A stretch of 64,000 nt of DNA from Bacteroidota bacterium (GCA_016708845.1 JADJFB010000018.1:62001-126000), one strand, 5' to 3'. Counted from the stretch's first letter, positions 1 through 10,226 are shown. A program made the numbers and translations. The notes: generated by a model not told the origin, from the sequence alone.

Positions 1-614
1 TTGTTGTATCTCCAATTGGCACTTCTTCTTATACTGTTATCGGAACAAGTATTCCATCATGTACAAGTAGTTCGGTATTTTCGCCAAGTGTTATAACTAG
101 CTCTCCACAAATCATTAATACATCTCCTGTATTATTTTGTTTGGATTCAACAAAAGCAATCACTGTAAGAATTGATGGCGGCAATCAACCTTACAACGTA
201 AGTTGGTTAATTCCTGGAGGAGGTATTATCCCATTTGACACTACTGGTTATACGTATTACTTTACACAAAGTAATACCCCAAGTAGTGGTTCTTACACTA
301 TTATTGTGACTGATCAATGCTTATATTCTGACACCTTAGCTATTGACATTAATAGTATTGATTGTGATATTATCATGCCTAACGTAGTAACCCCTAACGG
401 TGATGGCATCAATGACTTTTTTAGAATTAATGGTTTAGAAAATTTTCCAGGTTCATCATTAAATTCTTATAATAGATGGGGAAACAAAATTTACAGTAGT
501 GATGATTATAAAAATGATTGGTCGCCAAAGGTAAGCGATGGCACTTATTTTTATATTCTTAATGTGTCTGACGGCAGGAAGTTTAATGGATTTTTTCAAG
601 TGTTTAGCAATTAA
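1..614 (+). CDS. Secreted protein with CHU_C (T9SS type B) sorting domain, 3' part
   Basis: The frame is open from base 3, so the gene starts before the window. About 200 codons are visible. The first ~120 residues are Ser/Thr/Pro-rich Ig-like sequence with paired cysteines. From about base 370 comes the gliding-motility-associated C-terminal domain: a PNVVTPNGDGIND motif, then the YNRWGNKIY strand, ending in FNGFFQVF. In Bacteroidota this domain marks cargo of the type IX secretion system, displayed on or released from the surface. The next gene has the same tail type, so the two are probably co-transcribed surface proteins. The specific function is not visible. Confidence 0.85.
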   Translation, partial: VVSPIGTSSYTVIGTSIPSCTSSSVFSPSVITSSPQIINTSPVLFCLDSTKAITVRIDGGNQPYNVSWLIPGGGIIPFDTTGYTYYFTQSNTPSSGSYTIIVTDQCLYSDTLAIDINSIDCDIIMPNVVTPNGDGINDFFRINGLENFPGSSLNSYNRWGNKIYSSDDYKNDWSPKVSDGTYFYILNVSDGRKFNGFFQVFSN

Positions 615-655
615 AAAAGATTTTTAAACTAAAGACATATCTAATCATCTCATTT

Positions 656-3415
656 TTGCTGCTATTTAAACTGGCAGAAGCAACTCATATTGTTGGTGGT
701 GAAATTTACTATGATTATTTAGGAGGGAATAATTATAAAATATCGATGAAGGTATACAGGGACTGTATAAATGGTGTTCCACCATTTGACGGCTTCCCTG
801 ATGGTTTTGGAAATATTATTCCAGCATATTTTACCATATATGATGTGTTTGATAATCCAATTATCTCGAGTACGTTTAATGCAATTTCTTTTTCAACAGT
901 TCCTCCCACCAATAACAGTCCTTGTGCTCCAACTACTGCAGGCAATGCTTGCGTGGAAGAAGCCTTGTATGAAAAAATAGTGAACTTACCTCCTTCTGTT
1001 GGAGGATATTATGTCGTTTACCAGAGATGTTGTAGAAATGGGACAATATTGAATTTGGTAAATCCAGGAACTGTTGGCGCTTCGTATTGGGAACATATTC
1101 CTGGTCCGGAGGTCGTGTCGAGTAATAATAGTCCACGTTTTACAAACCGACCTCCAATATATATTTGTGATGGAATTCCAATTGCTTTTAACCATGTTGC
1201 ATCAGACCCAGATGGAGACTCATTAGTTTATAGCTTGTGTGATCCATTTAATGGTTTAGATGCGTGTTGCCCAATTATAAACACAAATCCACCTTTACTG
1301 CCGACGGCACAATGTTCTAATCCACCTTCTTCTTGTCCAAACGTTAATACGCCGCAACCATACATAAGTGTACCATTTATTGCTCCTTATAGTTCATCTT
1401 ACCCAATGGCATCAAGTCCAGCTATTAATATAAATCCTAGCACTGGATTTTTAGATGGGGTTCCAAATATTCAAGGGCAGTGGGTTGTTGGGGTTTGTGT
1501 GAGTGAATATAGAAACGGGCAATTGATTGGCGTCCATCATCGCGATTTTCAATTTAATGTTATTCCCTGTCCATTTGTGGTTGTAGCAGATATTATATCT
1601 CAAACCACTACAAATAATGGGCAAGGCACAGGATATTGTAATGGTTTTACCATATCCTACTCCAATAATAGTTATAATGGAACTAGTTACCTTTGGAACT
1701 TTGGCGATCCAAATACATTGGCAGATACATCTAACGCTTACAACCCTACTTATACCTTCCCTTCGCCGGGAACCTACACAGTTACTTTGATTGTTAATCC
1801 AAATAGTGCATGTAGAGATACTGCCTACGAAGTTTTTAATGTTAACCCTTTACTTACTCCCGATTATCTAGCCCCATCTGCGCAATGTTTAAATGGCAAT
1901 AGTTTTAACTTTAATGGAGGCGGTATCTTTCAAGGAAATGGAACATTTAATTGGAACTTTGGAGTAAATGCGACTCCACAAACCGCCAATACGGCAACTG
2001 TTAATAATGTATCTTTTAATACGCCAGGAGATTACCCTGTTGTTTTCACTGTATCCGAAAACGGTTGCACCGCAACAGCAACAAAAACCGTTACTGTTTG
2101 GGAAAGTCCTGTGGCATCTATTGGAACCTATCCAAATTTAGGTTGCGACCCTCTCACCATAAATTTTAATAATACCAGTACTTCCGGAACTCCCTTGTCT
2201 ATTTTATGGCAGTTTAGTGATGGCACTATCTCTACAGCACAAAACCCAACTCATGTTTTTACTCCACCAGGTGTATATGGTTTCTCACTCTCAATAAGTA
2301 CAAATCAAAATTGCGTAGCAACTAGCCAAATACTTGCTGCAAATAGTATTACCGTAATTACAACTCCAATAGCAGATTTTAATTATGTCTCCGCCTCCAG
2401 CTTATGCTTTAATAACAATAACTTTTCGTTTACAAATACCTCTCAGCAATTGAGTGCCACTGGAACACTATTTTGGACTTTTGGCGGTCCAGCTTCTACT
2501 CAAACATCTACGAGTCAAACTATATCAAATGTAACCTATAGTGTTGCAGGTTTATACCCCGTGACGTTAGTAGCCACAGACAACAATTGTTCGGATACCA
2601 CTACTAAAACAATTGAACTCTATGAAAATCCAATAGCATCTATAGATCCAATAGTTGCTGTTGGTTGCGACCCTATGTCTATTCGTTTTCTCAACACGAG
2701 CACTGCGGCTTCAAACTTAAGCTATTTATGGAATTTTAGTGATGGAACAAGTTCAACTGAAGCAAGTCCAACTCATATATTTAGTCCGCCAGGTACTTAT
2801 GATTATACTCTAAGTATAAAAACAAACAGCCAATGTATAGATAGTAGTCAAATTGTCTCTGTATCAAGTATAACAGTAAATCCGTCGCCAGTAGCTAGCT
2901 TTACCGCAACGCCAATGGTAACCACTATTTTTGATCCTGATATTTTCTTTTTTAATATGTCCCTTACAACAGATATCGTAAGTTGGTACTATGACTTTGC
3001 AGATGGATCTGGATCGTCAGACGTAAATCCAATTCACACTTATACTACCTGGGGTGATTATTACGTAACTCAAACCATTACTAATTCTTATGCTTGCCCT
3101 AATACAACTACTCTATTAGTTCGTGTTTTACCTGAGTTTAGATTTTGGATACCAAATGCTTTCACACCAGGAAATAAAGATAATTTGAATGACATTTTTA
3201 AACCAATCGTTTTTGGCGTAAAAGACTATACCTTTATGATTTTTGACAGATGGGGGGAATTAATTTATAAAACAAATGATACCGAAGCTGGATGGAATGG
3301 CACCTATAAAGGTAAACCTTGTACCGACGATGTTTATATTTGGAAATGCGAATTCCAAAACATCGTGTCACAAGAACTAGAATCTCATGTTGGTCATGTG
3401 ACATTAGTTAGATAA
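656..3415 (+). CDS. PKD-repeat surface protein with CHU_C sorting domain
   Basis: A large secreted adhesin-like protein. Residues 1-300 are Cys-rich and begin THIVGGEIYYDYLG, a common N-terminus of Bacteroidota PKD proteins. Six PKD-like modules follow near residues 345, 430, 516, 605, 690 and 776, recognised by W-x-F-x-D/G-G and PGTYxVTL strands. Residues 832-919 form a CHU_C tail (IPNAFTPG, IFDRWGELIY), so type IX secretion is expected. The start is doubtful: TTG at 656 is the first usual start codon, but the frame is open back to 608 and reads KKIFKLKTYLIISFLLLF, a good signal peptide. The real start may be a non-standard codon near 611-620. The preceding stop (612-614) is adjacent. Confidence 0.85.
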   Translation: MLLFKLAEATHIVGGEIYYDYLGGNNYKISMKVYRDCINGVPPFDGFPDGFGNIIPAYFTIYDVFDNPIISSTFNAISFSTVPPTNNSPCAPTTAGNACVEEALYEKIVNLPPSVGGYYVVYQRCCRNGTILNLVNPGTVGASYWEHIPGPEVVSSNNSPRFTNRPPIYICDGIPIAFNHVASDPDGDSLVYSLCDPFNGLDACCPIINTNPPLLPTAQCSNPPSSCPNVNTPQPYISVPFIAPYSSSYPMASSPAININPSTGFLDGVPNIQGQWVVGVCVSEYRNGQLIGVHHRDFQFNVIPCPFVVVADIISQTTTNNGQGTGYCNGFTISYSNNSYNGTSYLWNFGDPNTLADTSNAYNPTYTFPSPGTYTVTLIVNPNSACRDTAYEVFNVNPLLTPDYLAPSAQCLNGNSFNFNGGGIFQGNGTFNWNFGVNATPQTANTATVNNVSFNTPGDYPVVFTVSENGCTATATKTVTVWESPVASIGTYPNLGCDPLTINFNNTSTSGTPLSILWQFSDGTISTAQNPTHVFTPPGVYGFSLSISTNQNCVATSQILAANSITVITTPIADFNYVSASSLCFNNNNFSFTNTSQQLSATGTLFWTFGGPASTQTSTSQTISNVTYSVAGLYPVTLVATDNNCSDTTTKTIELYENPIASIDPIVAVGCDPMSIRFLNTSTAASNLSYLWNFSDGTSSTEASPTHIFSPPGTYDYTLSIKTNSQCIDSSQIVSVSSITVNPSPVASFTATPMVTTIFDPDIFFFNMSLTTDIVSWYYDFADGSGSSDVNPIHTYTTWGDYYVTQTITNSYACPNTTTLLVRVLPEFRFWIPNAFTPGNKDNLNDIFKPIVFGVKDYTFMIFDRWGELIYKTNDTEAGWNGTYKGKPCTDDVYIWKCEFQNIVSQELESHVGHVTLVR

Positions 3416-3497
3416 CGCGCGTTGAATTAATAAATGGTTGTTCATAATCCCTATTACTTTTTTGATTTCATCTAAAAAAATTACTTTCTTTTGTTAG

Positions 3498-5489
3498 GTG
3501 AACATTTTATTTACAAAAATAAGAGACAAGCATGCGCTTTGGTATAAAGGAATTGTATTTGCTTTTTGCGTCGCCGTTTGCACATATCTTCTTCCTAAAA
3601 GCAATTCCTCACAAACGGCACACGTTAACGTTGGAGACGTTTGGTTAAATAATGACTTTATTTCAACAATTGATTTTTTGGTTAAGAAAACAAATGCAGA
3701 AATAACTACAGAAAAAAAAGAGTTAAAAAAACAAATCGTCTATTTTAAAAAAACACCTGGTAACATTAGTGCCTTACTCTCAAATTTATCTAATTTACCT
3801 CATAATAAAGCAATAGACGTAAAAGTTCTTTTAGACAGTGTGTTTAATGTCGGCATCTATTTTTCAAACCAACAGAATATATATCAAGACTCAGTTATGT
3901 ATATAGTGAGTAATAACGAAGTTGTACTTACCAAAAGACAAAAATTATTTGATAAACAAAAATTAAATCATATTCTATCACAGCAAATTGCTAATAACAC
4001 TGTTGTAAACGAAATTGTTTCCCAAATACAGCCAAATATTACTTATGATGAAATATTGTCGAACGAAATGGCAACAGAAGATCCTGAAGTAAATTACATT
4101 TATAAGTCTAAAATTGTAAAAGGCGATGTGTTGTTACATAAAAATGATGTTGTAACAGAGGAACAATCTCAAATTTTAAAAAGCTATCATCAGGCCTTAA
4201 CCGAACAAGAAATAGAAACATCACAACTATCAATTATTATAGGTCAATTTTTAGCTTGTGTTTTAGTATTAGGCATCATGATGTTGTTCTTGGCTTTTTT
4301 TAGAAAATCTATTTTCAGTCAAAACACACAGGTTACGTTTATATTTTTAATCATTTTACTGATTATTATTATTACAAGCATCGTTGCAAAATACAATGTT
4401 AACTACATTTATGCCGTTCCTTTTTGTTTAGTGCCGATATTGATTAGGGTTTTCTTTGATAGCCGAACTTCTCTATTTAATTTTTTAAATATCATTTTAA
4501 TATGCGCTTTTTTTACCCCCGATAAATTCGAATTCGTATTTATACAGCTCATTGCTGGTATAGGAACCATATTTAGTGTAGCTGATATGGGCAAGCGCTC
4601 TAAATTATTTGTGTCGGCCTTACTTACTTTTGTGTTCTACGTGTTGGCATTTGTGGCCTACCATTTAATAAATAATACCCCGTTAGCCATTAGTAATATT
4701 CAAAGTTATGTACCATTTTTATTAAGCAGTGTATGTGTCTTATTTTCATTTCCTCTCATTTACATATTTGAAAAATTATTTGGTTTTGTGTCTGACTTTA
4801 CCTTGTTAGAATTGTGTGATTTAAATTCACCTTTACTACGTCAACTATCACAAAAAATCCCCGGCACCTTTCAGCACTCACTACAAGTAGCAAATTTAGC
4901 TGAAGAGGCTTGTTATAAAATTGGCGGCAATGCTCTACTAGTAAGAACTGGTGCTATGTATCACGACATTGGAAAAATGAGTAACCCTCGTTTTTTTACC
5001 GAAAATCAAGTTGGTGAGGTCAGCCCACACGAAGATTTATCTGCAGAGGAAAGTGCGCAAATTATTATTGGTCATGTAATTAAGGGTGTAGAAATTGCCA
5101 AGGAAAATAAACTGCCGGAAACCGTGATCGATTTTATCCGAACACATCACGGTACAACAACTACAAGGTATTTCTTATACAACTATAAAAAAGAACACGA
5201 AGGAGAAATAATTAACGAAGATTTATTCAGGTATCCAGGCCCAATTCCGTTTAGCAAAGAAACTGCTATTTTAATGATGGCGGATGGCGTAGAGGCTTCT
5301 TCGCGTAGTTTAAAAAAATATGATGCTATTGCTATTGACGAGTTGGTAGATAGAATTATCAATCATCAAATAAATGAAAATCAATTTATGAATGCGGATA
5401 TTACTTTCAGAGATATCAATCAAATAAAAAAAATATTTAAAAAACGATTGATGAATATTTATCATGTAAGGATTGAGTATCCTAGATAA
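3498..5489 (+). CDS. pgpH: PgpH-type membrane HD-domain phosphohydrolase (c-di-AMP phosphodiesterase family)
   Basis: The 663-residue layout matches the 7TMR-HDED/PgpH family: one N-terminal membrane helix (about 17-33), a large extracytoplasmic domain (about 40-240), a cluster of membrane helices (about 245-445), then a cytoplasmic HD domain. HDIGKM lies near residue 489, and HSLQVANLAEEA and RTHHGTTTTRYF supply the other metal ligands expected of an HDIG enzyme. Characterised family members hydrolyse cyclic di-AMP; activity here is inferred. The start is GTG. It runs in the same direction as the upstream PKD gene across an 80-base gap, and convergently with the DUF1801 gene. Confidence 0.88.
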   Translation: MNILFTKIRDKHALWYKGIVFAFCVAVCTYLLPKSNSSQTAHVNVGDVWLNNDFISTIDFLVKKTNAEITTEKKELKKQIVYFKKTPGNISALLSNLSNLPHNKAIDVKVLLDSVFNVGIYFSNQQNIYQDSVMYIVSNNEVVLTKRQKLFDKQKLNHILSQQIANNTVVNEIVSQIQPNITYDEILSNEMATEDPEVNYIYKSKIVKGDVLLHKNDVVTEEQSQILKSYHQALTEQEIETSQLSIIIGQFLACVLVLGIMMLFLAFFRKSIFSQNTQVTFIFLIILLIIIITSIVAKYNVNYIYAVPFCLVPILIRVFFDSRTSLFNFLNIILICAFFTPDKFEFVFIQLIAGIGTIFSVADMGKRSKLFVSALLTFVFYVLAFVAYHLINNTPLAISNIQSYVPFLLSSVCVLFSFPLIYIFEKLFGFVSDFTLLELCDLNSPLLRQLSQKIPGTFQHSLQVANLAEEACYKIGGNALLVRTGAMYHDIGKMSNPRFFTENQVGEVSPHEDLSAEESAQIIIGHVIKGVEIAKENKLPETVIDFIRTHHGTTTTRYFLYNYKKEHEGEIINEDLFRYPGPIPFSKETAILMMADGVEASSRSLKKYDAIAIDELVDRIINHQINENQFMNADITFRDINQIKKIFKKRLMNIYHVRIEYPR

Positions 5490-5519
5490 GGGGTTGGCTA
5501 AATTAATCAATCAAAATAA

Positions 5520-5864
5520 TTAGCTATAAATTTTCTTTAATATATTACAGATTTCAGTCAACTCCTCAACATCAATATCTTTTTCAGGAACAATCTTATA
5601 AATTTTCATTTGTTTACGCCCTTCAGAAAGAAGCTTTGGGTGGGACACTTGATTACCTTTTACAAAACTGATGTGAACACTCCGTTTCTTTGGGTGGTAA
5701 TCTATAAAAGCAAACCATTTTCCATTAAAATAATAAAAAGGAGTATTAAATTTCCGTTGATGTTGAAGCATCATATCATTCGCTAAAAATTGATGCAGAA
5801 ATAAAAGAACCGACTGTTCGGGTTCCGGTAAAGACAAATAATAATTATCTATAATGTCTTCCAA
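5520..5864 (-). CDS. DUF1801 family protein
   Basis: A 114-residue soluble protein of the DUF1801 (YdhG-like) type, recognised by LLFLHQFL, FNTPFYYFNGKWFAFIDYHPKKRSV and a short helical C-terminus. The TTG start at 5864 directly abuts the stop codon of the upstream barrel gene (5865-5867), so translation is probably coupled and the gene is the last of the minus-strand polysaccharide block. The family's biochemical role is unknown, and nothing here links it to polysaccharide beyond position. The length is normal for the family. Confidence 0.75.
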   Translation of the reverse strand: MEDIIDNYYLSLPEPEQSVLLFLHQFLANDMMLQHQRKFNTPFYYFNGKWFAFIDYHPKKRSVHISFVKGNQVSHPKLLSEGRKQMKIYKIVPEKDIDVEELTEICNILKKIYS

Positions 5865-7484
5865 TTAATAATCTCTATAAAAATTATGAATGCTGGATTT
5901 AATTCCAAAATAAATGTAAGGCGACTGTAACTCATAGTTTAATTCGTCCTTCACACTACGTTGAATATATCCCAACTCAAAACGTAAATTCATTTGAGGA
6001 ATGGCGTAATAAGTAAACTTAATGTCGCTCTGCATAAATTTTAACTTGTTGCCTTGTGTAGTTTTATGTCCGTACTCAAAAGGCCTAGTGACATAGCTAA
6101 CAAAAACATTTTGCCCTAAATTAGACCCAAATGCATCCATGCCTATAACCGCTGAAACTCCTTGAAAACTTAACATCCAACGATTTGCTCGATAACTTAT
6201 AAAAGCTAAATACTCTTTAAAATTTGCGCCAAAAGGATGTGCTAATGCCTGACCATAATGCGTGTAATTTTGTTGCACACTTCCATGCGTGTAAGTATAA
6301 GGTCGTACTTGATTATATTCTACTTGCAACGAAAGCCCTTTTACTTTAAAAGCGTTAACATATTTTGCTCCAAATTGCCAGCCTTGTTTGTTAGCCCACC
6401 AACCATTTCGTTTTCTTAATTCTTTAAAGAAAAATTCATCGGCTACTGCTTGCGCATATATCTTTAAACTTTTAAACACTTTAAATGAGGCATTTAATCC
6501 CATCATGGAGTTGTCTGGAGATCCAACCGAATATTCTTGTGGGCGATAAAACACCACTGGATTTAAATAATTGACATCAAAAGTTCTTACACGATTTGTA
6601 TCAGTTCCTTGCCAAACAACGTTTTCAAAAAAAGAAATATTTAAATTTTTAAGCGCGTTGAAACTTAAATAGTGAAAAGTTCCGTATTTGTTTTGCAAAC
6701 TTTTTTGTGAGCCATCGTATCTCGAAAAATCTCTCATCCAAGAATACCAAACATTATATTGAATCCTCCAAATATTAGCATTAATACCAAAATAAGGATT
6801 AGCTGTTGAAAAATCTGACAACAATAACGAGCGGTATCCATCACCAACAAAATGTTTATCGTTACCTGCCTGAAAATTAAATATTTTGTTTGGACTATAG
6901 GATACATAGCCAGTTACATTAGAAAAACTGTAACTCCCATCTTTGTTATTAAATGCTCTCCCTAATCCTGTTATTAGTCCTGTGGATTGAACAAGTGTAT
7001 CTATAAATCCTGGATAAATTACTCGCCCACCAATTGCGGTTAAAGCAAACGTAAAATCATTATTAATGTTTAGTTTAGCGTGAGCGCCACCAAATGTTTC
7101 AGAAACAAATTTTGAAGCTAAAACATCGTATCCGGATTGCAAATCAACTATTGGCAACACCTGAACATTATATTGATTGTGTTTGTTTGGTCCTTCGTTA
7201 AAAGTTTTACTCAAAAAGAAATTTTTAATAGGATAATGCAAATAACCAATTGCTGTATCCGAAAATTCTTGCAGAGTTGACGAAAGGTATGGCTTAAAGG
7301 AAGCGTGTAATTCGAAACTTGGATTTGTAATATCCCAAGTATCTATCGTTTGTTGTGTTTCCTGATTAATGAAAATATTTTGTGCTTGAGGGTTTTTTGC
7401 TGACATACATAACGAAAAAACAAATAACATAATGATTATGTTAAAGTTTTTGAAAAGCCAACTTATGTACCCAAATTTTTTCAA
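5865..7484 (-). CDS. Outer-membrane beta-barrel, RemB/Wzi-like (copy B)
   Basis: About 539 residues: a signal peptide (hydrophobic IIIMLFVFSLC core, predicted cleavage after about AQA) followed by alternating aromatic beta-strands. The central motif FQAGNDKHFVGDGYRSLLLSD resembles the GHG-K-IGxGYRSxLLSD signature of RemB and capsule-assembly Wzi-like barrels in Bacteroidota. The frame can be extended to 7559, but that would overlap the upstream transferase. TTG at 7484, one base after that gene's stop, gives MKKFGYIS and a better signal peptide; ATG at 7430 is an alternative. It is a paralogue of the 8594-10177 gene on the other side of the transferase. A role in surface polysaccharide export or anchoring, or in gliding, is inferred. 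Confidence 0.78.
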   Translation of the reverse strand: MKKFGYISWLFKNFNIIIMLFVFSLCMSAKNPQAQNIFINQETQQTIDTWDITNPSFELHASFKPYLSSTLQEFSDTAIGYLHYPIKNFFLSKTFNEGPNKHNQYNVQVLPIVDLQSGYDVLASKFVSETFGGAHAKLNINNDFTFALTAIGGRVIYPGFIDTLVQSTGLITGLGRAFNNKDGSYSFSNVTGYVSYSPNKIFNFQAGNDKHFVGDGYRSLLLSDFSTANPYFGINANIWRIQYNVWYSWMRDFSRYDGSQKSLQNKYGTFHYLSFNALKNLNISFFENVVWQGTDTNRVRTFDVNYLNPVVFYRPQEYSVGSPDNSMMGLNASFKVFKSLKIYAQAVADEFFFKELRKRNGWWANKQGWQFGAKYVNAFKVKGLSLQVEYNQVRPYTYTHGSVQQNYTHYGQALAHPFGANFKEYLAFISYRANRWMLSFQGVSAVIGMDAFGSNLGQNVFVSYVTRPFEYGHKTTQGNKLKFMQSDIKFTYYAIPQMNLRFELGYIQRSVKDELNYELQSPYIYFGIKSSIHNFYRDY

Positions 7485-7485
7485 C

Positions 7486-8583
7486 TTATTCAGACTTATA
7501 TAGCTTTCTACGTTGAGCTGCTTGATATGAGAAATGAACAAACAATATAAATAATCCACTACAGGCCAAAACAGCTAATAAAGATAAACTAGGATTTAAA
7601 AAATAACTTAATAAAGACGCGATTACGGTAAGGAAACTATACACATAAATAATGATAACGGTTTTCACATGAGTATATCCACAATCTAATAAACGATGGT
7701 GTAAATGATTTCTGTCAGCGGCAAAAGGCGATTGTCCTTTAGCTGCTCTTATGATAAAAATTCTAAGAGTATCCGTTAATGGGTATGTTAATGCTGCAAT
7801 CACAATAATTGGTTTTGAAATATGAATCCAAAAGTCATCCAGCCTTGTTAATGGATATTCAATCAATTTAATACTTAATACGCAAATAAACATTCCAATA
7901 ATTAGCGAGCCACTATCTCCCATAAATATTTTAGCGGGTGAAAAATTAAAAATCAAGAATCCTAGTAATGCTCCTGATAAAGAAAAAGATAAAGATGCTA
8001 GCGTGTATTCATTAGCAAAAATAAACCAAACACCAAAAACAGAAGAAGCAATAAAACCAACCCCAGCAGCTAACCCATCAATGCCGTCAATTAAATTCAT
8101 GGCATTTACAACAACTATATATGTAAACAAAGATAAAAACACGCTCCCCCATTGAGGAATTTCTTCTACTCCAAAAACTCCATGAAGTCCTGTAATTCTA
8201 ATGTCGCCCATTAATACTAAAATTAATCCTACTAAAATATTAGCAAATAATTTTTTAACTGGCGACGTTCCAATAATGTCATCTTTTACACCAACAAAAA
8301 ATAAAACCAAACTTGTAGCTACTAAAATCTTAAACTCCTTTACAGATTCGTAAATTTGATCATATTCATGTAAGTCATCAATATTATACCATAAAGAAAA
8401 AGAAAACAATGTGGCCGCATAAATAATAATACCTCCAATAGTTGGGATAGCTCTTTTATGAACCTTCCTATCTTCGGTTGGTAAATCAATTAATCGTTTC
8501 AAAACAGCCACTTTAATAAGTGCTGGAGTCGAGTATAAAACGACTGAAAACGCTGTAATAAATACTAAAATTAATATTGCCAT
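7486..8583 (-). CDS. WecA/TagO-like undecaprenyl-phosphate sugar-1-phosphate transferase
   Basis: A 365-residue, many-helix membrane enzyme of the MraY/WecA superfamily. It transfers a HexNAc-1-phosphate from a UDP-sugar to undecaprenyl phosphate, starting polysaccharide chains. Visible motifs: the metal-binding Asp pair (101-102, VKDDIIG), NLIDGIDG (163-170), MGDSGS (221-226) and DRNHLHHRLL (290-299); the His-rich last motif is typical of WecA/TagO rather than MraY. It lies between two related outer-membrane barrels, and gmd, fcl and uppP are nearby. Which sugar is used cannot be told from sequence. Confidence 0.88.
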   Translation of the reverse strand: MAILILVFITAFSVVLYSTPALIKVAVLKRLIDLPTEDRKVHKRAIPTIGGIIIYAATLFSFSLWYNIDDLHEYDQIYESVKEFKILVATSLVLFFVGVKDDIIGTSPVKKLFANILVGLILVLMGDIRITGLHGVFGVEEIPQWGSVFLSLFTYIVVVNAMNLIDGIDGLAAGVGFIASSVFGVWFIFANEYTLASLSFSLSGALLGFLIFNFSPAKIFMGDSGSLIIGMFICVLSIKLIEYPLTRLDDFWIHISKPIIVIAALTYPLTDTLRIFIIRAAKGQSPFAADRNHLHHRLLDCGYTHVKTVIIIYVYSFLTVIASLLSYFLNPSLSLLAVLACSGLFILFVHFSYQAAQRRKLYKSE

Positions 8584-8593
8584 ATTTTATTTT

Positions 8594-10177
8594 TTAAAAA
8601 TCGTAATAGGTGTTATATAAATTTGATTTTAAGCTAATTGTATAAAATGTTGTTTTATTGTCGGAAGCATCAAATCCATCAAAATCTTGAAATCTATAAT
8701 TATACCCTAAAGATACATTAAAATTATATGCTGGATTAATGGTATACCCTAATTGAATTTTTGTAAAAGTATTGTTATACAAAGCGTAGTTCTTAAATGT
8801 CATATATTGCAAATTTAATTTTGCATTTAAAAAAGCTCTTCGAAATTTATAATCTCCTAATAATACTAATTCTTTCCCGTAACCAGGAGTGTATGCTAGG
8901 TTTTGATTATAATGCGAAAAGCTTTGATTGCTATATGTTCCAAACGGACTGTTGTATGAACCTTCGGCGACATCATTATATTCTACTTGCAACATTAAAT
9001 TTTTCAATTTGAAGGCGTCAAAATATTTAGCTCCTACTTGGTACCCGAAAGCATTTCCTATGGCAAAGGTATTGCTAAAATCATCTCCCATAAATTGACC
9101 ATATACAGAAATTTTATTTGTTAGTTTTACATTAGCAGTGGCGCCAATCACAATATTGTTTTTATTATTTAAGCCGTAAAATCCAAGATTAGAAAAAATA
9201 ACTGGATTAAAATATTGCCACTCTAGGCGGTGGCGATTCATACTGTCTGCTGCATTCCAAACCATGCCTTGAAATAATCCTATATTAATTCGTCTACTAG
9301 CATTAAAACTTAAATACTGAAACGATACTGCCTTTTTCTGAAATAAAGGTTCTGTATATTTTGGCGTTAATGCGCCGCCAGTAGTCAAATTCATCAATAC
9401 AGCATAAATATTAGTGTATTGCAACCTGCCTTTCAACCATTCGGAGGTAACGCGCAAATATGGATAATTAAAGGCATTATCACTCAAGAGTATTGAACGA
9501 TAGCCGTTTCCAATTTTTTGTTTTCCGTGCCCTACCTGTATGTTCAATCTTTTGATAGGTTGATAGGAAATAAAGCCTGAAGAAAAAGCATAATCATACC
9601 CTGTTACTTTAAATACTTTATAACGTCCTTGCCCTGGAACCACTTTTGTTTGTTTATTAAAGTTGGAAATATAATACGGAAACTGGCTTTGGTTTTCTGA
9701 AAACATGGTTTCAAAATAAAAATCTTTACCAATACTTCCACTCGCTATAAAACCACGCGTATTTGTTGATATCCTTTGGTATTGAGCCGTATCGTAATAA
9801 GCAAAACCGAGTTCGGCATTCAATAGCGGATCAACTTTAAATTCATATTTACCAGTTTTTGATTTAATATGAATTAAATGATCGAAAAAGAATTTTTGAA
9901 TGGCAATATCATCCGCTACATATTTAAATATCTTATGCGACGTGTCTGCTACAAATTCATACTTTTTATTAAAAAAAGGAATATACGGTTGGATGCTTGA
10001 ATGCGTTTGTTCAGAATCTAATCTGGCTAATTGTTTTTGAGTAAGGTTATTAAAAAAATAATCGTTTGGTAAATTGTAGAATTGAGATTTTAAAGAAATA
10101 GTTGTAAGGAGCAAGATATAAGGTGTAAACTTAATACATCTAAACAATTGAATTTTTATTTTATGTAAAATGATCAC
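8594..10177 (-). CDS. Outer-membrane beta-barrel, RemB/Wzi-like (copy A)
   Basis: A 527-residue protein with a GTG start, an N-terminal hydrophobic signal (ILLLTTISLKSQ) and repeated aromatic beta-strands throughout. The signature QVGHGKQKIGNGYRSILLSD closely parallels copy B at 5865-7484, and both continue into N/F-YP-L/F strands and a WxAxDxxR-like segment, so the two are paralogues. The family is annotated as RemB-like or Wzi-like in Bacteroidota. Its stop is 10 bases upstream of the transferase start, so the genes are probably co-transcribed. Function in cell-surface polysaccharide handling is inferred. Confidence 0.78.
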   Translation of the reverse strand: MIILHKIKIQLFRCIKFTPYILLLTTISLKSQFYNLPNDYFFNNLTQKQLARLDSEQTHSSIQPYIPFFNKKYEFVADTSHKIFKYVADDIAIQKFFFDHLIHIKSKTGKYEFKVDPLLNAELGFAYYDTAQYQRISTNTRGFIASGSIGKDFYFETMFSENQSQFPYYISNFNKQTKVVPGQGRYKVFKVTGYDYAFSSGFISYQPIKRLNIQVGHGKQKIGNGYRSILLSDNAFNYPYLRVTSEWLKGRLQYTNIYAVLMNLTTGGALTPKYTEPLFQKKAVSFQYLSFNASRRINIGLFQGMVWNAADSMNRHRLEWQYFNPVIFSNLGFYGLNNKNNIVIGATANVKLTNKISVYGQFMGDDFSNTFAIGNAFGYQVGAKYFDAFKLKNLMLQVEYNDVAEGSYNSPFGTYSNQSFSHYNQNLAYTPGYGKELVLLGDYKFRRAFLNAKLNLQYMTFKNYALYNNTFTKIQLGYTINPAYNFNVSLGYNYRFQDFDGFDASDNKTTFYTISLKSNLYNTYYDF

Positions 10178-10226
10178 CTATTGTTTAGTCTTTTTTATCT
10201 TAATACTTTTACTTTAATACTAAAAC

